A stretch of 64,000 nt of DNA, taken from positions 62,001 to 126,000 of the forward strand of contig NZ_VSZO01000022.1 in NCBI RefSeq assembly GCF_008312935.1, written 5' to 3'. The notes beneath the pieces are model-generated. The model saw nothing but the letters and a program-made list of their open reading frames with translations, ran no database searches and was not told the DNA's origin. The position numbers and the translations under genes are program-made. The DNA is from Roseiconus lacunae (GTDB lineage Bacteria > Planctomycetota > Planctomycetia > Pirellulales > Pirellulaceae). Of this stretch, positions 19,276-29,834 are shown one piece after another; the stretch's first letter is position 1; every line of letters begins with the position of its first letter.

Positions 19276-19301
19276 GCCCGACGCTAGCGTGTACGGCTCA
19301 C
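19272..19301 (-). repeat. REP-like sequence, right of transposase remnant (inverted)
   Basis: This is the inverted partner of 19021-19050 and contains GGGCCCGACGCTAGCGTG. The reverse complement keeps GAGCCG, CGCTAGC and CGGGCC at the same spacing. The REP - transposase relic - REP order supports a former mobile unit. The remaining bases of 18998-19368 show nothing else. Confidence 0.6.
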
Positions 19302-19368
19302 GGTGAGTTGCCGATTTGGCGGGCAACTCAATCTCGATCAATGCCCCGGCGCGGTGTAGGATGTCGGG

Positions 19369-20433
19369 ATGAAACCTTCATCTCAGCCATTGTCACGACC
19401 GTTGCCCGGACAGTCGACGGCGCGGCACGTCCAGGTGTCGCAATGCTTGATTAGCTTCGGCAGCAATCTCGGCGATCGACATGACTTGATCGCCGCGGCG
19501 GCCGAAGAGATTTCACGGTGGGAAATTATTTCGGCCGAGAAACCGCTGGAGACAAGCCGCCTATTTGAAACGCCTCCGATCGGTGGCCCCGGGGGGCAAG
19601 AGCCGTTCCTCAATGCAATTGGCGCTTTCGAAACGACCGCACCGGCTCGCGAGATTCTCGATCGACTGCAAGAGCTGGAAACACGCCTTGGGCGACAACG
19701 ACGAAGGCGGTGGGACGCCCGATCGATCGACCTCGATGTCGTCCTTCATGGACGGCTCGTCGGCGGGGCAACCGGATTAGTGGTCCCACACCCTCGCTAC
19801 ACGGCGCGTCAATTTGTCCTCCGCCCGGCATGCGACGTCGTGCCACATTTCTGCGATCCACGGTTCGGCTGGACGATGGCTCAGATCAGCCAGCATTTAC
19901 TCCAAGGAGCCCCGTCACTTGCCCTGGTGACCGGTTCGCAAGCATTACGAGAGACCCTTTGCCGCCGACTGGAGGCTGAGCATGGGATTGAGTACCGGCG
20001 TTTTTCCCCCGTTCAACCTAGTCTCGATCAATCGGGCCTCGATCAACTGGACCTAGCTCAACCTAACCCAGACAAAACCGGCGCGATTGCCGAGTCGGAC
20101 GAACCCGCGAGTACGACCTTGCCTTGGGTCACCGACGGCCTGAGCCTGCCATCGCAGCGATTTCACAGCCACAGCGAATCGGTCGATGGTCACAAGACGC
20201 TGACACCACAGGGCAACGCAATGCCGCGTCTTTTGGTGCGAATCCACCGATCAGAAGACAACCTTCGTTGGCCGGCACCGCATTTAATGTGGCCGAGTGG
20301 CTGGCAGTGGCCGGAATACCGTCTCGAATGCAGCGACCTGGACTGGGCAGTCAGCGAATTGTCCTCAGCATTTGACTCAATGCGATGTGAAGTCAAACCG
20401 GTCAGTGAAGACGGACGTTGGTGGAAGAAATAA
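19369..20433 (+). CDS. folK: HPPK (folate pyrophosphokinase) with long C-terminal extension
   Basis: Residues about 25-165 are 6-hydroxymethyl-7,8-dihydropterin pyrophosphokinase. They show ISFGSNLGDRHDLI at the start, FLNAIGAFETT, LEARLG-like LETRLGRQRRRRW and the signature RWDARSIDLDVVLHG near residue 115. It transfers pyrophosphate from ATP to the pterin in folate synthesis. Normal HPPK is about 160 residues; this one is 354. The extra ~190 residues contain a segment with LVTGSQALRETLCRRLEAE, a Gln/Leu/Asp-rich stretch and a Trp-rich end (RWPAPHLMWPSGWQWPEY). I do not recognise that part. folC is 12 kb away, so folate genes are not clustered. Confidence 0.9.
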   Translation: MKPSSQPLSRPLPGQSTARHVQVSQCLISFGSNLGDRHDLIAAAAEEISRWEIISAEKPLETSRLFETPPIGGPGGQEPFLNAIGAFETTAPAREILDRLQELETRLGRQRRRRWDARSIDLDVVLHGRLVGGATGLVVPHPRYTARQFVLRPACDVVPHFCDPRFGWTMAQISQHLLQGAPSLALVTGSQALRETLCRRLEAEHGIEYRRFSPVQPSLDQSGLDQLDLAQPNPDKTGAIAESDEPASTTLPWVTDGLSLPSQRFHSHSESVDGHKTLTPQGNAMPRLLVRIHRSEDNLRWPAPHLMWPSGWQWPEYRLECSDLDWAVSELSSAFDSMRCEVKPVSEDGRWWKK

Positions 20434-20692
20434 TCGACTGAATGAAAGCAACCGTTTGAGCCGATCAATCCAATTCAATGCGGAACGTGATCGTCAAAGT
20501 CGACTGTTTTTTACCGACGGATCAGCGCTGCGACGATGAGCCACACGACTTGCGGTGGAAACTTAGCGACACAATGTCGCTCGGCCCAACGATGCCCTTG
20601 TCAATTAGCCCGCGATCACCCGATACTTCCAATCCTCAAAAGTACCCGTCGAACTTTTCTGCGCGAAAAAGCGTCCGGCAAGCCGCCGGTCG

Positions 20693-21412
20693 ATGATCAT
20701 GGAACGTTTTCTATTCCCGCGGTGGACTAACCCTTTCCTCCTCGTCCTCGGAGCTGCGATTGGCGGCGGTGGGCTGTTTGCAGCTGCGATGGGAGGTTTA
20801 ATCACCGACCCCGTCACGCTGAATATTGGCTATGAGCCAGAGCAGCCGGTGCCCTTTAGCCACGCAATCCATGCCGGACAGTTAAAGCTGGACTGTAGGT
20901 ATTGTCACAACACCGTTTTCGAAGCATCACACGCTGCGGTTCCGCCGACAGCGACATGCGTCAATTGCCACAGTCCTCGCAACGAGCAAGGCCAGACCTC
21001 GCTCGCCGCGGTGCATGCCGATAGCGTCAACTTGAAACCAATTCATGAGAGTTGGAAGACCGGTAAGAGCATGCAGTGGATTCGTGTCCACAACCTCCCA
21101 GAGTTTGTCTACTTCAACCACTCTGCCCACGTTAACTCCGGAGTGAGCTGTGTTTCTTGTCACGGTCGAATCGACCAGATGGAAACCGTTTACCAGCACG
21201 AGCAGCTCTCGATGGCGTGGTGTATCGAGTGCCACCAGAATCCGAACGAACACCTCCGCCCGCGTGAGTTTGTCACCAAGCTCGACTGGGAGCCGTCGGA
21301 AGACTTCTGGAAAGAGCATTACGACGTCGCGAACCAAGAAGAATTCGCGAAGATGATTCGAGACAAAGAAAACATTCATCCCCAGCGACACTGTGCGGTG
21401 TGCCACCGGTAG
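20693..21412 (+). CDS. actA: Alternative complex III subunit A, pentahaem cytochrome c
   Basis: 239 residues with an N-terminal membrane anchor (NPFLLVLGAAIGGGGLFAAA, residues 13-32). Five CxxCH haem-c sites follow: C68-H72 (CRYCH), C89-H93 (CVNCH), C153-H157 (CVSCH), C177-H181 (CIECH) and C234-H238 (CAVCH). In the Act quinol:electron-acceptor oxidoreductase, ActA carries electrons away from the quinol site on the periplasmic side. It is the first gene of the act-cox cluster. Either of two close ATGs (20693 or 20699) could start it; neither has a clear ribosome site. The upstream 259 bp (20434-20692) probably hold the promoter, but none is obvious. Confidence 0.93.
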   Translation: MIMERFLFPRWTNPFLLVLGAAIGGGGLFAAAMGGLITDPVTLNIGYEPEQPVPFSHAIHAGQLKLDCRYCHNTVFEASHAAVPPTATCVNCHSPRNEQGQTSLAAVHADSVNLKPIHESWKTGKSMQWIRVHNLPEFVYFNHSAHVNSGVSCVSCHGRIDQMETVYQHEQLSMAWCIECHQNPNEHLRPREFVTKLDWEPSEDFWKEHYDVANQEEFAKMIRDKENIHPQRHCAVCHR

Positions 21413-21627
21413 TTCGGTCATTCGTGGCGTGATTGCCAAAAAGCTAAACGCCGTGTCACAAATCGCTTGTGTAGTGAAATTGGTGTCGATCGATCGCTTT
21501 GTTTGGCGTGACGTCGCACCTGAATCAAAACCGGGTCGCCGAGCCAACCGTTCGGCCCCACTTTCCAAACCAGTCCCGGCGGCTAGGACGTTCTAGCTTG
21601 GCCAGCAACTGATCGATTCAATCAAAG

Positions 21628-24600
21628 ATGACGCAAAAGCAATCCAGCGAGAACAGCCAAGCTCCCAACTACTGGCGTAGTCTTTCGGAGTATCACGGCA
21701 GTTCGGAGTTCAAGGAAAACTTTCTACACCGCGAATTTCCGGTTGCGGCTTCGGAGTTCCCCGAGGGTGTGTCTCGGCGGCGTTGGATGCAATTGATGGG
21801 TGCGTCACTGGCAATGGCCGGCGTCGCAGGTTGCCGGTATCCCGAAGAAGTGATCGCGCCTTTTGTGATCCGCCCCGAAGGCCGGGTTCCCGGCGAATTT
21901 TACGACCGGGCAACCAATATTGAGATCGCCGGTGGCGTGCACAACCTGCTGATTCGCTGCTTCGATGGCCGCCCGCAACACGTCGAAACCAACCCATCAC
22001 ACCCTTCATCTGCCGGCACCAACACCTACGTCCAAGCTTCGATCCTGTCGCTTTATGATCCGGATCGCTCGCGTGGTGATGACGGCCCCGTTCTTAAACG
22101 AATCGGTGACGCCCGCAAACAAGAAACCTCGTGGGAAGATTTCCTGGCGGTCGGCCGAGCCGCGATCAAAAAGGCTGCCAGCAACGGTGACGGAAAAGGC
22201 TTCGCACTGCTGACCTCGCCGACAGCGTCACCGACGACCGCGCGACTTATCGGTGAGCTGCAAGCGAAACTGCCCCAAGCAACGATCGCCACGATGGACA
22301 CCATCGACGGCGGGGTGATGCGTCAAGCGACCAAAACGATGCTCGGGACCGAATGCGATCAAGCACTCGACCTCAGTGAAGCCAAGGTTATCTTCGTGCT
22401 CGGCGGAGACCCGCTCGGCAGCGACCCCGGATCGCTGCTGGCATCACGGAGCTTCGCCAAGAAACGTGACCCCAAGCAGGGCGAAATGAGTCGACTCTAT
22501 GTCGCCGAGGCTGGCTACAGCGTCACCGGCACGATGGCCGACACGCGTCTGGCCGTCCGTCCCAGCCAAATGCCGGCCATGCTAGCCGAAGTTGCACGGG
22601 CGGTGGAAAAGCTCAACGCGGGTGAATCGCACGATCACCCCGCAGACGAATTGCCCTTCAACCACCCCGATATTACCGCCTCCGAGCGACAATCGCGATT
22701 CATCGACTGCCTTGCCCACGACATCGTCGAAGCAGGTGACAAGGCCGTCGTCATCGTCGGTTCCGCCCTCGGTGCCGAGACCGTCGCCGCCGGCATTGAG
22801 ATGAACCAGAAATTGGGTTCACTCGGAAGCATTCAATCGTTCACGCCCTGCGTTGACCGGGACCTCGATACGAAGTCAATCGGTGAACTGGTCCAGGCGA
22901 TCGACGCCGGCGATATCGAGACTCTGTTGATCGCTGGGGGCAACCCTGTCGTGACAGCCCCTGGCGATATCGACATAACGTCTGCGATCGACAAGGTCGA
23001 GCAAACGTTTTACCTAGGCGAGTACGACGACGAGACCGCAGTGATCTGCAACTGGTCGCTCCCACTCGCACATCCGCTCGAATCCTGGGGCGACACCGTC
23101 AACCTACAGGGCTTCTATGGAGTGGGTCAGCCACAGATCCTTCCGTTGATGGGTGGCCGAACATTGCCCGAAGTCATCGCGTTGATGATTGAAAGCGATG
23201 AAACCGACCCGATGATGATGGTTCGCCGAACCGCCGGTGAAGTCGCCGGTCAGCCGCTGAAAGAACGTGAGTGGCGACAACTGCTGCACGACGGCTTTGC
23301 CGACGCGGTCAAAGGTCAGGCGGGGATCACCGAAGTCAGTGGCTCGGCGAAGCCGCTGCCTGAAAACGCACCGGCCGCCGTGACTCCCGAAGACATCGAT
23401 CCGAACGACTTCGAGGTCGTCTTTACCGTCGCCGATGGCCTATACGACGGACGCTTCGCGAACAACGGCTGGCTGCAAGAATTACCCCAGCCGATTACAA
23501 AATTGACCTGGGGCAACGCCGCCCTGGTCGGCCCCGGGACGGCTAAGAAACTTGGCGTGAAGCATGGCTACTATGTCACGCTCCGCCGTGGCGAAAGGAA
23601 GGTCGAACTGCCCGTCTACGAGGTCCCCGGAATTGCCCCGGGCGTCGTGACTGTATCGATCGGGTACGGCCGCACACGTGCTGGGATGGTCGGCGGAATG
23701 ACCGACCACGGCATCGACGCAGTTGGAATTGACGTTTCGCCGATCCGCACCGCCGACGCAATGTCAGTCGCGTACGGCGTCGAAGCGAGACCGAATTACA
23801 ACGAGTACGACTTCGCGACCACACAAAACCACTGGGCAATCGACGAACTGGGAAGGAAAGAGACCGAGCGGCGAAGCTACAACTTGGTCCGTGAAGGGAC
23901 CGTTGAACTGCTCGATAAGGTCCCCACCTTTGCCAACGAACAACCCAAGGCCCCGCACGTCCCCAAAGTCGGCGAGTACGGTTCGCTTCAATACGAACCG
24001 ATCCAAGAGATCCGTAAGGAAGAAGCGTTTGACTTCGTGCCTCAATGGGGCATGGCGGTGGACCTTTCCAAGTGCATGGGTTGCAACGCCTGCGTGGTCG
24101 CTTGCCAAAGCGAGAACAACGTGCCCATCGTCGGCGCCGAACAGGTTCGCAACAGCCGTGAAATGCACTGGCTGCGAATTGACACGTATTTCCAAGGGGA
24201 CGCCGACGACGCCCAGGTGGTCCACCAACCGATGGCGTGCCTGCACTGCGAAACGGCCCCCTGCGAACAGGTCTGCCCCGTTGCGGCAACGGTACATACC
24301 AACGAAGGCCTCAACGCGATGGCCTACAACCGCTGCATCGGAACGCGGTACTGTGCCAACAACTGCCCCGTGAAGGTTCGGCGATTCAATTACTTCAACT
24401 ACAACGAAGACGTTGGCGTCGGCTACGGCGTTAAGGCCTACCCCGGCAGCATCGAAAGTGCGAATCGCAAGCTACAAGCACTTGTCTTGAATCCGGAAGT
24501 CACGGTGCGTGGCCGTGGGGTCATGGAAAAGTGCACGTACTGTGTTCAACGGATCGAAAAGGCAAAAATCGCTGCCCGCCAAGAACACCGCAGCATTCAG

Positions 24601-24954
24601 GACAGCGAGATCACGTCCGCTTGCCAAGCGGCATGCAGCACCGACGCGATCTCCTTCGGAAACATCGACGATCCAAATTCGGACGTCGCCAAGATGCACG
24701 CTGATAACCGAGCCTACGGCTTGCTGGAGCAGCTCAACATCAAGCCACGGACGATGTACCTGGCCCGGATCCGCAACCCGCACCCGCGACTGAAAACCGT
24801 ACAACAGATCACCGACCTGGAAACGATCGAGTCGCACCACGGACACGGCGACCACGGTCACGACGATGAGCATGGTCATGGCTCCGACGGGCACGGCTCC
24901 GACGACCATCATGATGCCAAAGCTTCCGGCGACCACGGTGACGACGCCCACTGA
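21628..24954 (+). CDS. actB: Alternative complex III subunit B, Fe-S / molybdopterin-like
   Basis: 1108 residues, a fusion of a molybdopterin-oxidoreductase-like domain (about 30-760) and a four-cluster ferredoxin domain (about 800-1010). A Tat-like signal with SRRRWMQLMGASLA is near residue 50. Cluster ligands: CMGCNACVVACQSENNVP, CLHCETAPCEQVCPVAA, CIGTRYCANNCPVKVRR, and CTYCVQRI with CQAACSTDAI. In known ActB the Mo-like domain lacks the cofactor; I see no clear ligand here either. The C-terminal ~40 residues are almost all His, Asp and Gly. It is the largest subunit of the quinol oxidoreductase. A 215-bp gap separates it from actA, with nothing recognisable in it. Confidence 0.94.
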   Translation: MTQKQSSENSQAPNYWRSLSEYHGSSEFKENFLHREFPVAASEFPEGVSRRRWMQLMGASLAMAGVAGCRYPEEVIAPFVIRPEGRVPGEFYDRATNIEIAGGVHNLLIRCFDGRPQHVETNPSHPSSAGTNTYVQASILSLYDPDRSRGDDGPVLKRIGDARKQETSWEDFLAVGRAAIKKAASNGDGKGFALLTSPTASPTTARLIGELQAKLPQATIATMDTIDGGVMRQATKTMLGTECDQALDLSEAKVIFVLGGDPLGSDPGSLLASRSFAKKRDPKQGEMSRLYVAEAGYSVTGTMADTRLAVRPSQMPAMLAEVARAVEKLNAGESHDHPADELPFNHPDITASERQSRFIDCLAHDIVEAGDKAVVIVGSALGAETVAAGIEMNQKLGSLGSIQSFTPCVDRDLDTKSIGELVQAIDAGDIETLLIAGGNPVVTAPGDIDITSAIDKVEQTFYLGEYDDETAVICNWSLPLAHPLESWGDTVNLQGFYGVGQPQILPLMGGRTLPEVIALMIESDETDPMMMVRRTAGEVAGQPLKEREWRQLLHDGFADAVKGQAGITEVSGSAKPLPENAPAAVTPEDIDPNDFEVVFTVADGLYDGRFANNGWLQELPQPITKLTWGNAALVGPGTAKKLGVKHGYYVTLRRGERKVELPVYEVPGIAPGVVTVSIGYGRTRAGMVGGMTDHGIDAVGIDVSPIRTADAMSVAYGVEARPNYNEYDFATTQNHWAIDELGRKETERRSYNLVREGTVELLDKVPTFANEQPKAPHVPKVGEYGSLQYEPIQEIRKEEAFDFVPQWGMAVDLSKCMGCNACVVACQSENNVPIVGAEQVRNSREMHWLRIDTYFQGDADDAQVVHQPMACLHCETAPCEQVCPVAATVHTNEGLNAMAYNRCIGTRYCANNCPVKVRRFNYFNYNEDVGVGYGVKAYPGSIESANRKLQALVLNPEVTVRGRGVMEKCTYCVQRIEKAKIAARQEHRSIQDSEITSACQAACSTDAISFGNIDDPNSDVAKMHADNRAYGLLEQLNIKPRTMYLARIRNPHPRLKTVQQITDLETIESHHGHGDHGHDDEHGHGSDGHGSDDHHDAKASGDHGDDAH

Positions 24955-25058
24955 GACGTCAGACAAAACTGAAGTAACAAATCAAGACGCGGCGCAAGAA
25001 GCCGCCGCGACCACCAGACAATCCAGACGAAGACCTCTTCAACCAATAAGAACGTTTC

Positions 25059-26483
<1,425 letters not shown>

Positions 26484-26576
26484 ACGGGCGACGATTCACA
26501 GAGTCAGAGCTTTTGGCGCGAAGTAACGAAACAACTTAACAAGCACTTGTGATCTGTTTCGATGGATCAGGAAAAC

Positions 26577-28013
26577 ATGTCGGATACCAAATCTGAAAAA
26601 ATCGTTCACGGAATGATGGCCGAGTTTACGACGGTCGATTCGTTGCTGAGCGCCTGCCGCCGCATCCGTGACGCAGGTTACACCAAGACAGACGCCTTCA
26701 CGCCGTTTCCGGTACACGGGATCGACAAGGCACTGGGTATTAAACCAACCGTCCTGCCCTGGATCTGTTTCTTCGCGGGCATAACCGGAACCTGCATTGC
26801 CTTGACGATGGAGATTTGGATGAACGGTATCGACTACCGTTACATCATCTCCGGCAAGCCGTTTATCTCGCTTCCGGCGTTCATCCCTGTCGCCTTCGAA
26901 CTGACGATCTTGCTGGCATCGTTCGGTGCCTTCTTTGGGATGTGGGCGCTCAACGGGCTGCCGCGATTCAGCAACCCCGTCTTCACCGATCCGCGATTTG
27001 ATCGCGCAACCGACGACCGTTTTTTCCTGTATATCGACGCCAAGGACGACCGCTACGATGCCGCCGGTGTACGTTCACTGCTGACCGATACCGGCAGTGA
27101 TTACATCAACGAAGTCGTCGAAGATGATTCTCCAAAGGCGGTGCCTCGGCCGATCTACATGATCTGGGGTGCGGCCGTCGCCGCGTCGATCATTCCGCTT
27201 CTGTGCGTCCTGTTGATGCGGGTGACCAACAGCAGCCAACCCCGATTTCACATCTTCCCGGACATGGACTTTTCGCCGGCGAAGGATGCCCAGCAAACGA
27301 CCAGTTTGTTCGGTGATAATCGGGCGATGCGTCCAGACGTCCCCGGCACCGTCGCCCGCGGTCAGCTGATCGGATCGCTGGACGTGATGACCGGAATCGA
27401 CGTCGATTCGCTGCAAGCGATGAACGCACCACGAGCCGAACGATTGGTTGCCGCGTTCATGCAAGACGACCAAGCCGCCGTCGCCGAAGAAGTTACCGAA
27501 GTGGCAACCGAAGAAGAAGAACAGGCCGAAGCAAGCGTAATGCAGACCACACCGTGGGTCAAAGACAACCCGCTGACGGTCGACCAAGCGTTGCTCTCCC
27601 GCGGTCAGCTACAGTTCGGTGTGTACTGCAGCGTTTGCCACGGGATGGATGGCCGGGGTAACGGTTTGGTGAATCAACGGGCCCAAGAACGCGGCTTTGA
27701 CACCTGGGTCCCCCCGTCCAATATGCACGAAGACACGCTCTACAGTGACAAGTACCCCGACGGCAAATTGTTCTCGACCATCAGCAACGGGATCCGCAAG
27801 ATGCCGGGCTACGCCGGGCAGATCACCGTTCAAGACCGATGGGCCATCGTGGCCTACGTCCGGGCATTGCAACTGAGCCAAAACGCGTCGCTCGATTCGG
27901 TTCCCGCGTCTCGCAAAGACGAAGTCAGCCAAGCGGTCGAATCGGCGAAGAAAGAATTGCAACGACAGGCCGAAGAAGCCGCGCAGGCCGCGGCCGCTCG
28001 AGAAGAAAAGTAA
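26577..28013 (+). CDS. actDE: Fused ActD-ActE: DUF3341 membrane subunit plus cytochrome c
   Basis: 478 residues from the ATG at 26577, chosen because AGGA lies a few bases upstream; the ATG at 26562 has no such site. Residues about 1-165 are ActD (DUF3341): FTTVDSLLSACRRIRDAGY, then two membrane segments and RFSNPVFTDPRFDRATDDRF. A further membrane segment is near 200. The C-terminal domain is a mono-haem cytochrome c with CSVCHGMDGRGNG near residue 350 and MPGYAGQI supplying a possible Met ligand. Elsewhere ActD and ActE are usually separate proteins, so this is a fusion. The end is Ala/Glu-rich helix. Separates actC and actF. Confidence 0.92.
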   Translation: MSDTKSEKIVHGMMAEFTTVDSLLSACRRIRDAGYTKTDAFTPFPVHGIDKALGIKPTVLPWICFFAGITGTCIALTMEIWMNGIDYRYIISGKPFISLPAFIPVAFELTILLASFGAFFGMWALNGLPRFSNPVFTDPRFDRATDDRFFLYIDAKDDRYDAAGVRSLLTDTGSDYINEVVEDDSPKAVPRPIYMIWGAAVAASIIPLLCVLLMRVTNSSQPRFHIFPDMDFSPAKDAQQTTSLFGDNRAMRPDVPGTVARGQLIGSLDVMTGIDVDSLQAMNAPRAERLVAAFMQDDQAAVAEEVTEVATEEEEQAEASVMQTTPWVKDNPLTVDQALLSRGQLQFGVYCSVCHGMDGRGNGLVNQRAQERGFDTWVPPSNMHEDTLYSDKYPDGKLFSTISNGIRKMPGYAGQITVQDRWAIVAYVRALQLSQNASLDSVPASRKDEVSQAVESAKKELQRQAEEAAQAAAAREEK

Positions 28014-28136
28014 GCCAACCGCGATACGACCAGACACTCAATGACTCGCGCCGCGGTGCGAGTTTAAAACAACGACTGCCGCCGGCAGTCCATTCACGAA
28101 CAACCTCGCTTCAGTACAGTTACTTCCAGTCCAAAC

Positions 28137-29414
28137 ATGTCTGAACACGCCGAACCGAAGTTTAAGCCAGCGGATAACCCGACGTTCAGTCTGCCGTCAT
28201 CGTTGGCCAGTTTGCAATTGCCGCTGCTTGGCGGCGGGCTTGTGGCGCTGATCATCGGCGTGGCAATGGGCTTCGCCGCCGAAAGCGAAGACATGCCTAG
28301 GTTTGGTTTTTCGACCTACCTGACGGCGTACATGTATGTACTTACACTGTCGCTCGGATCGCTCTTCTTCGTCCTCATCCAGCATCTGGTGCGGGCAGGG
28401 TGGAGCGTCGTGATTCGGCGGATCGCGGAATGCTTCATGATCCTGCTGGTACCGCTAGCGATTCTGTTCTTGCCCATCCTATTCTCGCTGTTCTTTGAAG
28501 GACGCTTGTTCGTCTGGACCGACCCGAACTATGCCAGCGAGCATGGCCTGGACAGCAAGATGTGGGAGAACAAGCAGATGTTCTTGAACGCGCCGTTCTT
28601 CATCGGCCGCGCGATCTTTTACTTCGTCGTCTGGGGTGGACTGGCGGTTTATTACTGGCGTGGCAGCACCAACCAAGACGAAACCGGTGAACGCGCCGCG
28701 ACCGATCGGATGCAATATTGGTCCGGCCCCGCCGTCATGGCATTCTCCTTGACGACGTCCTTTGCCGCCTTCGATTGGGGCATGAGCCTTGCCCCGATGT
28801 GGTTCTCCACCATGTTCGGTGTCTATATCTTTGCCGGTGCGATCTTAAGTGCCCATTGCTTGATCACCGTCGTGACCTATGTGCTGCAGCGTCACGGCGC
28901 GATCAAAGATGAAGTGTCGGTGGAACACTACCATGACCTCGGAAAATACATCTTCGGGTTTGTCGTTTTCTGGACTTACATTTCGTTCAGCCAGTATTTG
29001 CTGATCTGGTACGGAAACATCCCCGAGGAAACCGAGTGGTTCTACGCCCGTCAGCGGGGTCTTTTCGGCGGACTATCGCTTGTCTTGATCCTTCTGCACT
29101 GGCTGGTGCCTTTCCTGGGGACGATGAGCCGCCATGTTCGCCGTCGCCCCGGTTTGATGGCATGCTGGGCGGTTTACATTCTGGTCATGCACGCGGTCGA
29201 TATTTACTGGATCATCATGCCGGAAGCCCGTCATTTGGTTCACGGCAACATTCCTTCGATGGGCGGAGCGGTCGGCTTGATCGCCAGCGTGCTATCGATT
29301 GTCGGGATGACCGCCTTGTTCGTCGGTCTCGGTTTGCGAGTGGCCAGTGGTAACCGCGTGATCGCGGTCCGCGACCCACGCCTGCGTGAATCGATCGTGT
29401 TCGAGAATTTTTAG
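28137..29414 (+). CDS. actF: Alternative complex III subunit F, quinol-binding membrane protein
   Basis: 425 residues, ten or so hydrophobic segments, e.g. LPLLGGGLVALIIGVAMGFA at the start. Landmarks: ITVVTYVLQRHG, YHDLGKYIFGFVVFWTYISF and SQYLLIWYGNIPEETEWF, which are typical of ActF, a distant NrfD relative. It would hold the second quinol-related membrane module of the Act complex. It follows the actD-actE fusion by 123 bp and is followed by a small conserved-looking membrane gene. Confidence 0.93.
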   Translation: MSEHAEPKFKPADNPTFSLPSSLASLQLPLLGGGLVALIIGVAMGFAAESEDMPRFGFSTYLTAYMYVLTLSLGSLFFVLIQHLVRAGWSVVIRRIAECFMILLVPLAILFLPILFSLFFEGRLFVWTDPNYASEHGLDSKMWENKQMFLNAPFFIGRAIFYFVVWGGLAVYYWRGSTNQDETGERAATDRMQYWSGPAVMAFSLTTSFAAFDWGMSLAPMWFSTMFGVYIFAGAILSAHCLITVVTYVLQRHGAIKDEVSVEHYHDLGKYIFGFVVFWTYISFSQYLLIWYGNIPEETEWFYARQRGLFGGLSLVLILLHWLVPFLGTMSRHVRRRPGLMACWAVYILVMHAVDIYWIIMPEARHLVHGNIPSMGGAVGLIASVLSIVGMTALFVGLGLRVASGNRVIAVRDPRLRESIVFENF

Positions 29415-29513
29415 GACGTTTTAAGACAAGAGGGAGCAGGACAGCACGTCGCATCACGCTGTTTTCGCCTCCGCAGTTCGGCCTTATCCCGATAGAATCA
29501 GACAGACAAAGCC

Positions 29514-29834
29514 ATGGCTAAATACGACGACCTAGATACCCGCCAGATTTTCGTCATCGGAATCGGTTCCGTACTTGTGACGATCGTCACCATTTTGGCG
29601 GTTCAATACGTGTATTACCTGCTGGTCGACGCCCATCAAACGCAATTGCAGGCCGACAGCAGCTACAGCCGACAAAACCAGATTTTGACTGACCAATCCG
29701 AAAGCATCTCTCGCTACGGTGCAGACCCGGCGACCGGCAATGCGATCATTCCGATCGACAAGGCGATCGAAGAGGTCATCAAAGGGGCGAACTCCGAAAC
29801 ACACGCTGATGAAAACGAAAGCGAGTCAACCTAA
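29514..29834 (+). CDS. Small single-pass membrane protein of the act-cox cluster
   Basis: 106 residues with one membrane segment (IFVIGIGSVLVTIVTILAVQ, residues 12-31), then a polar helix and an acidic end. I know no named family. Its place between actF and the Sco gene, on the same strand with short spacing, suggests an assembly or accessory role for the respiratory complex. It overlaps or nearly touches the Sco gene depending on that gene's start. Confidence 0.75.
   Translation: MAKYDDLDTRQIFVIGIGSVLVTIVTILAVQYVYYLLVDAHQTQLQADSSYSRQNQILTDQSESISRYGADPATGNAIIPIDKAIEEVIKGANSETHADENESEST

Noticed and set aside
20434-20692. Possible promoter or RNA element upstream of actA
   Set aside because: No convincing -35/-10, -24/-12 or conserved hairpin could be identified by eye.
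23576-24297. Overlapping minus-strand frames of 237 and 177 codons
   Set aside because: Both are shadows of the Fe-S domain of actB.
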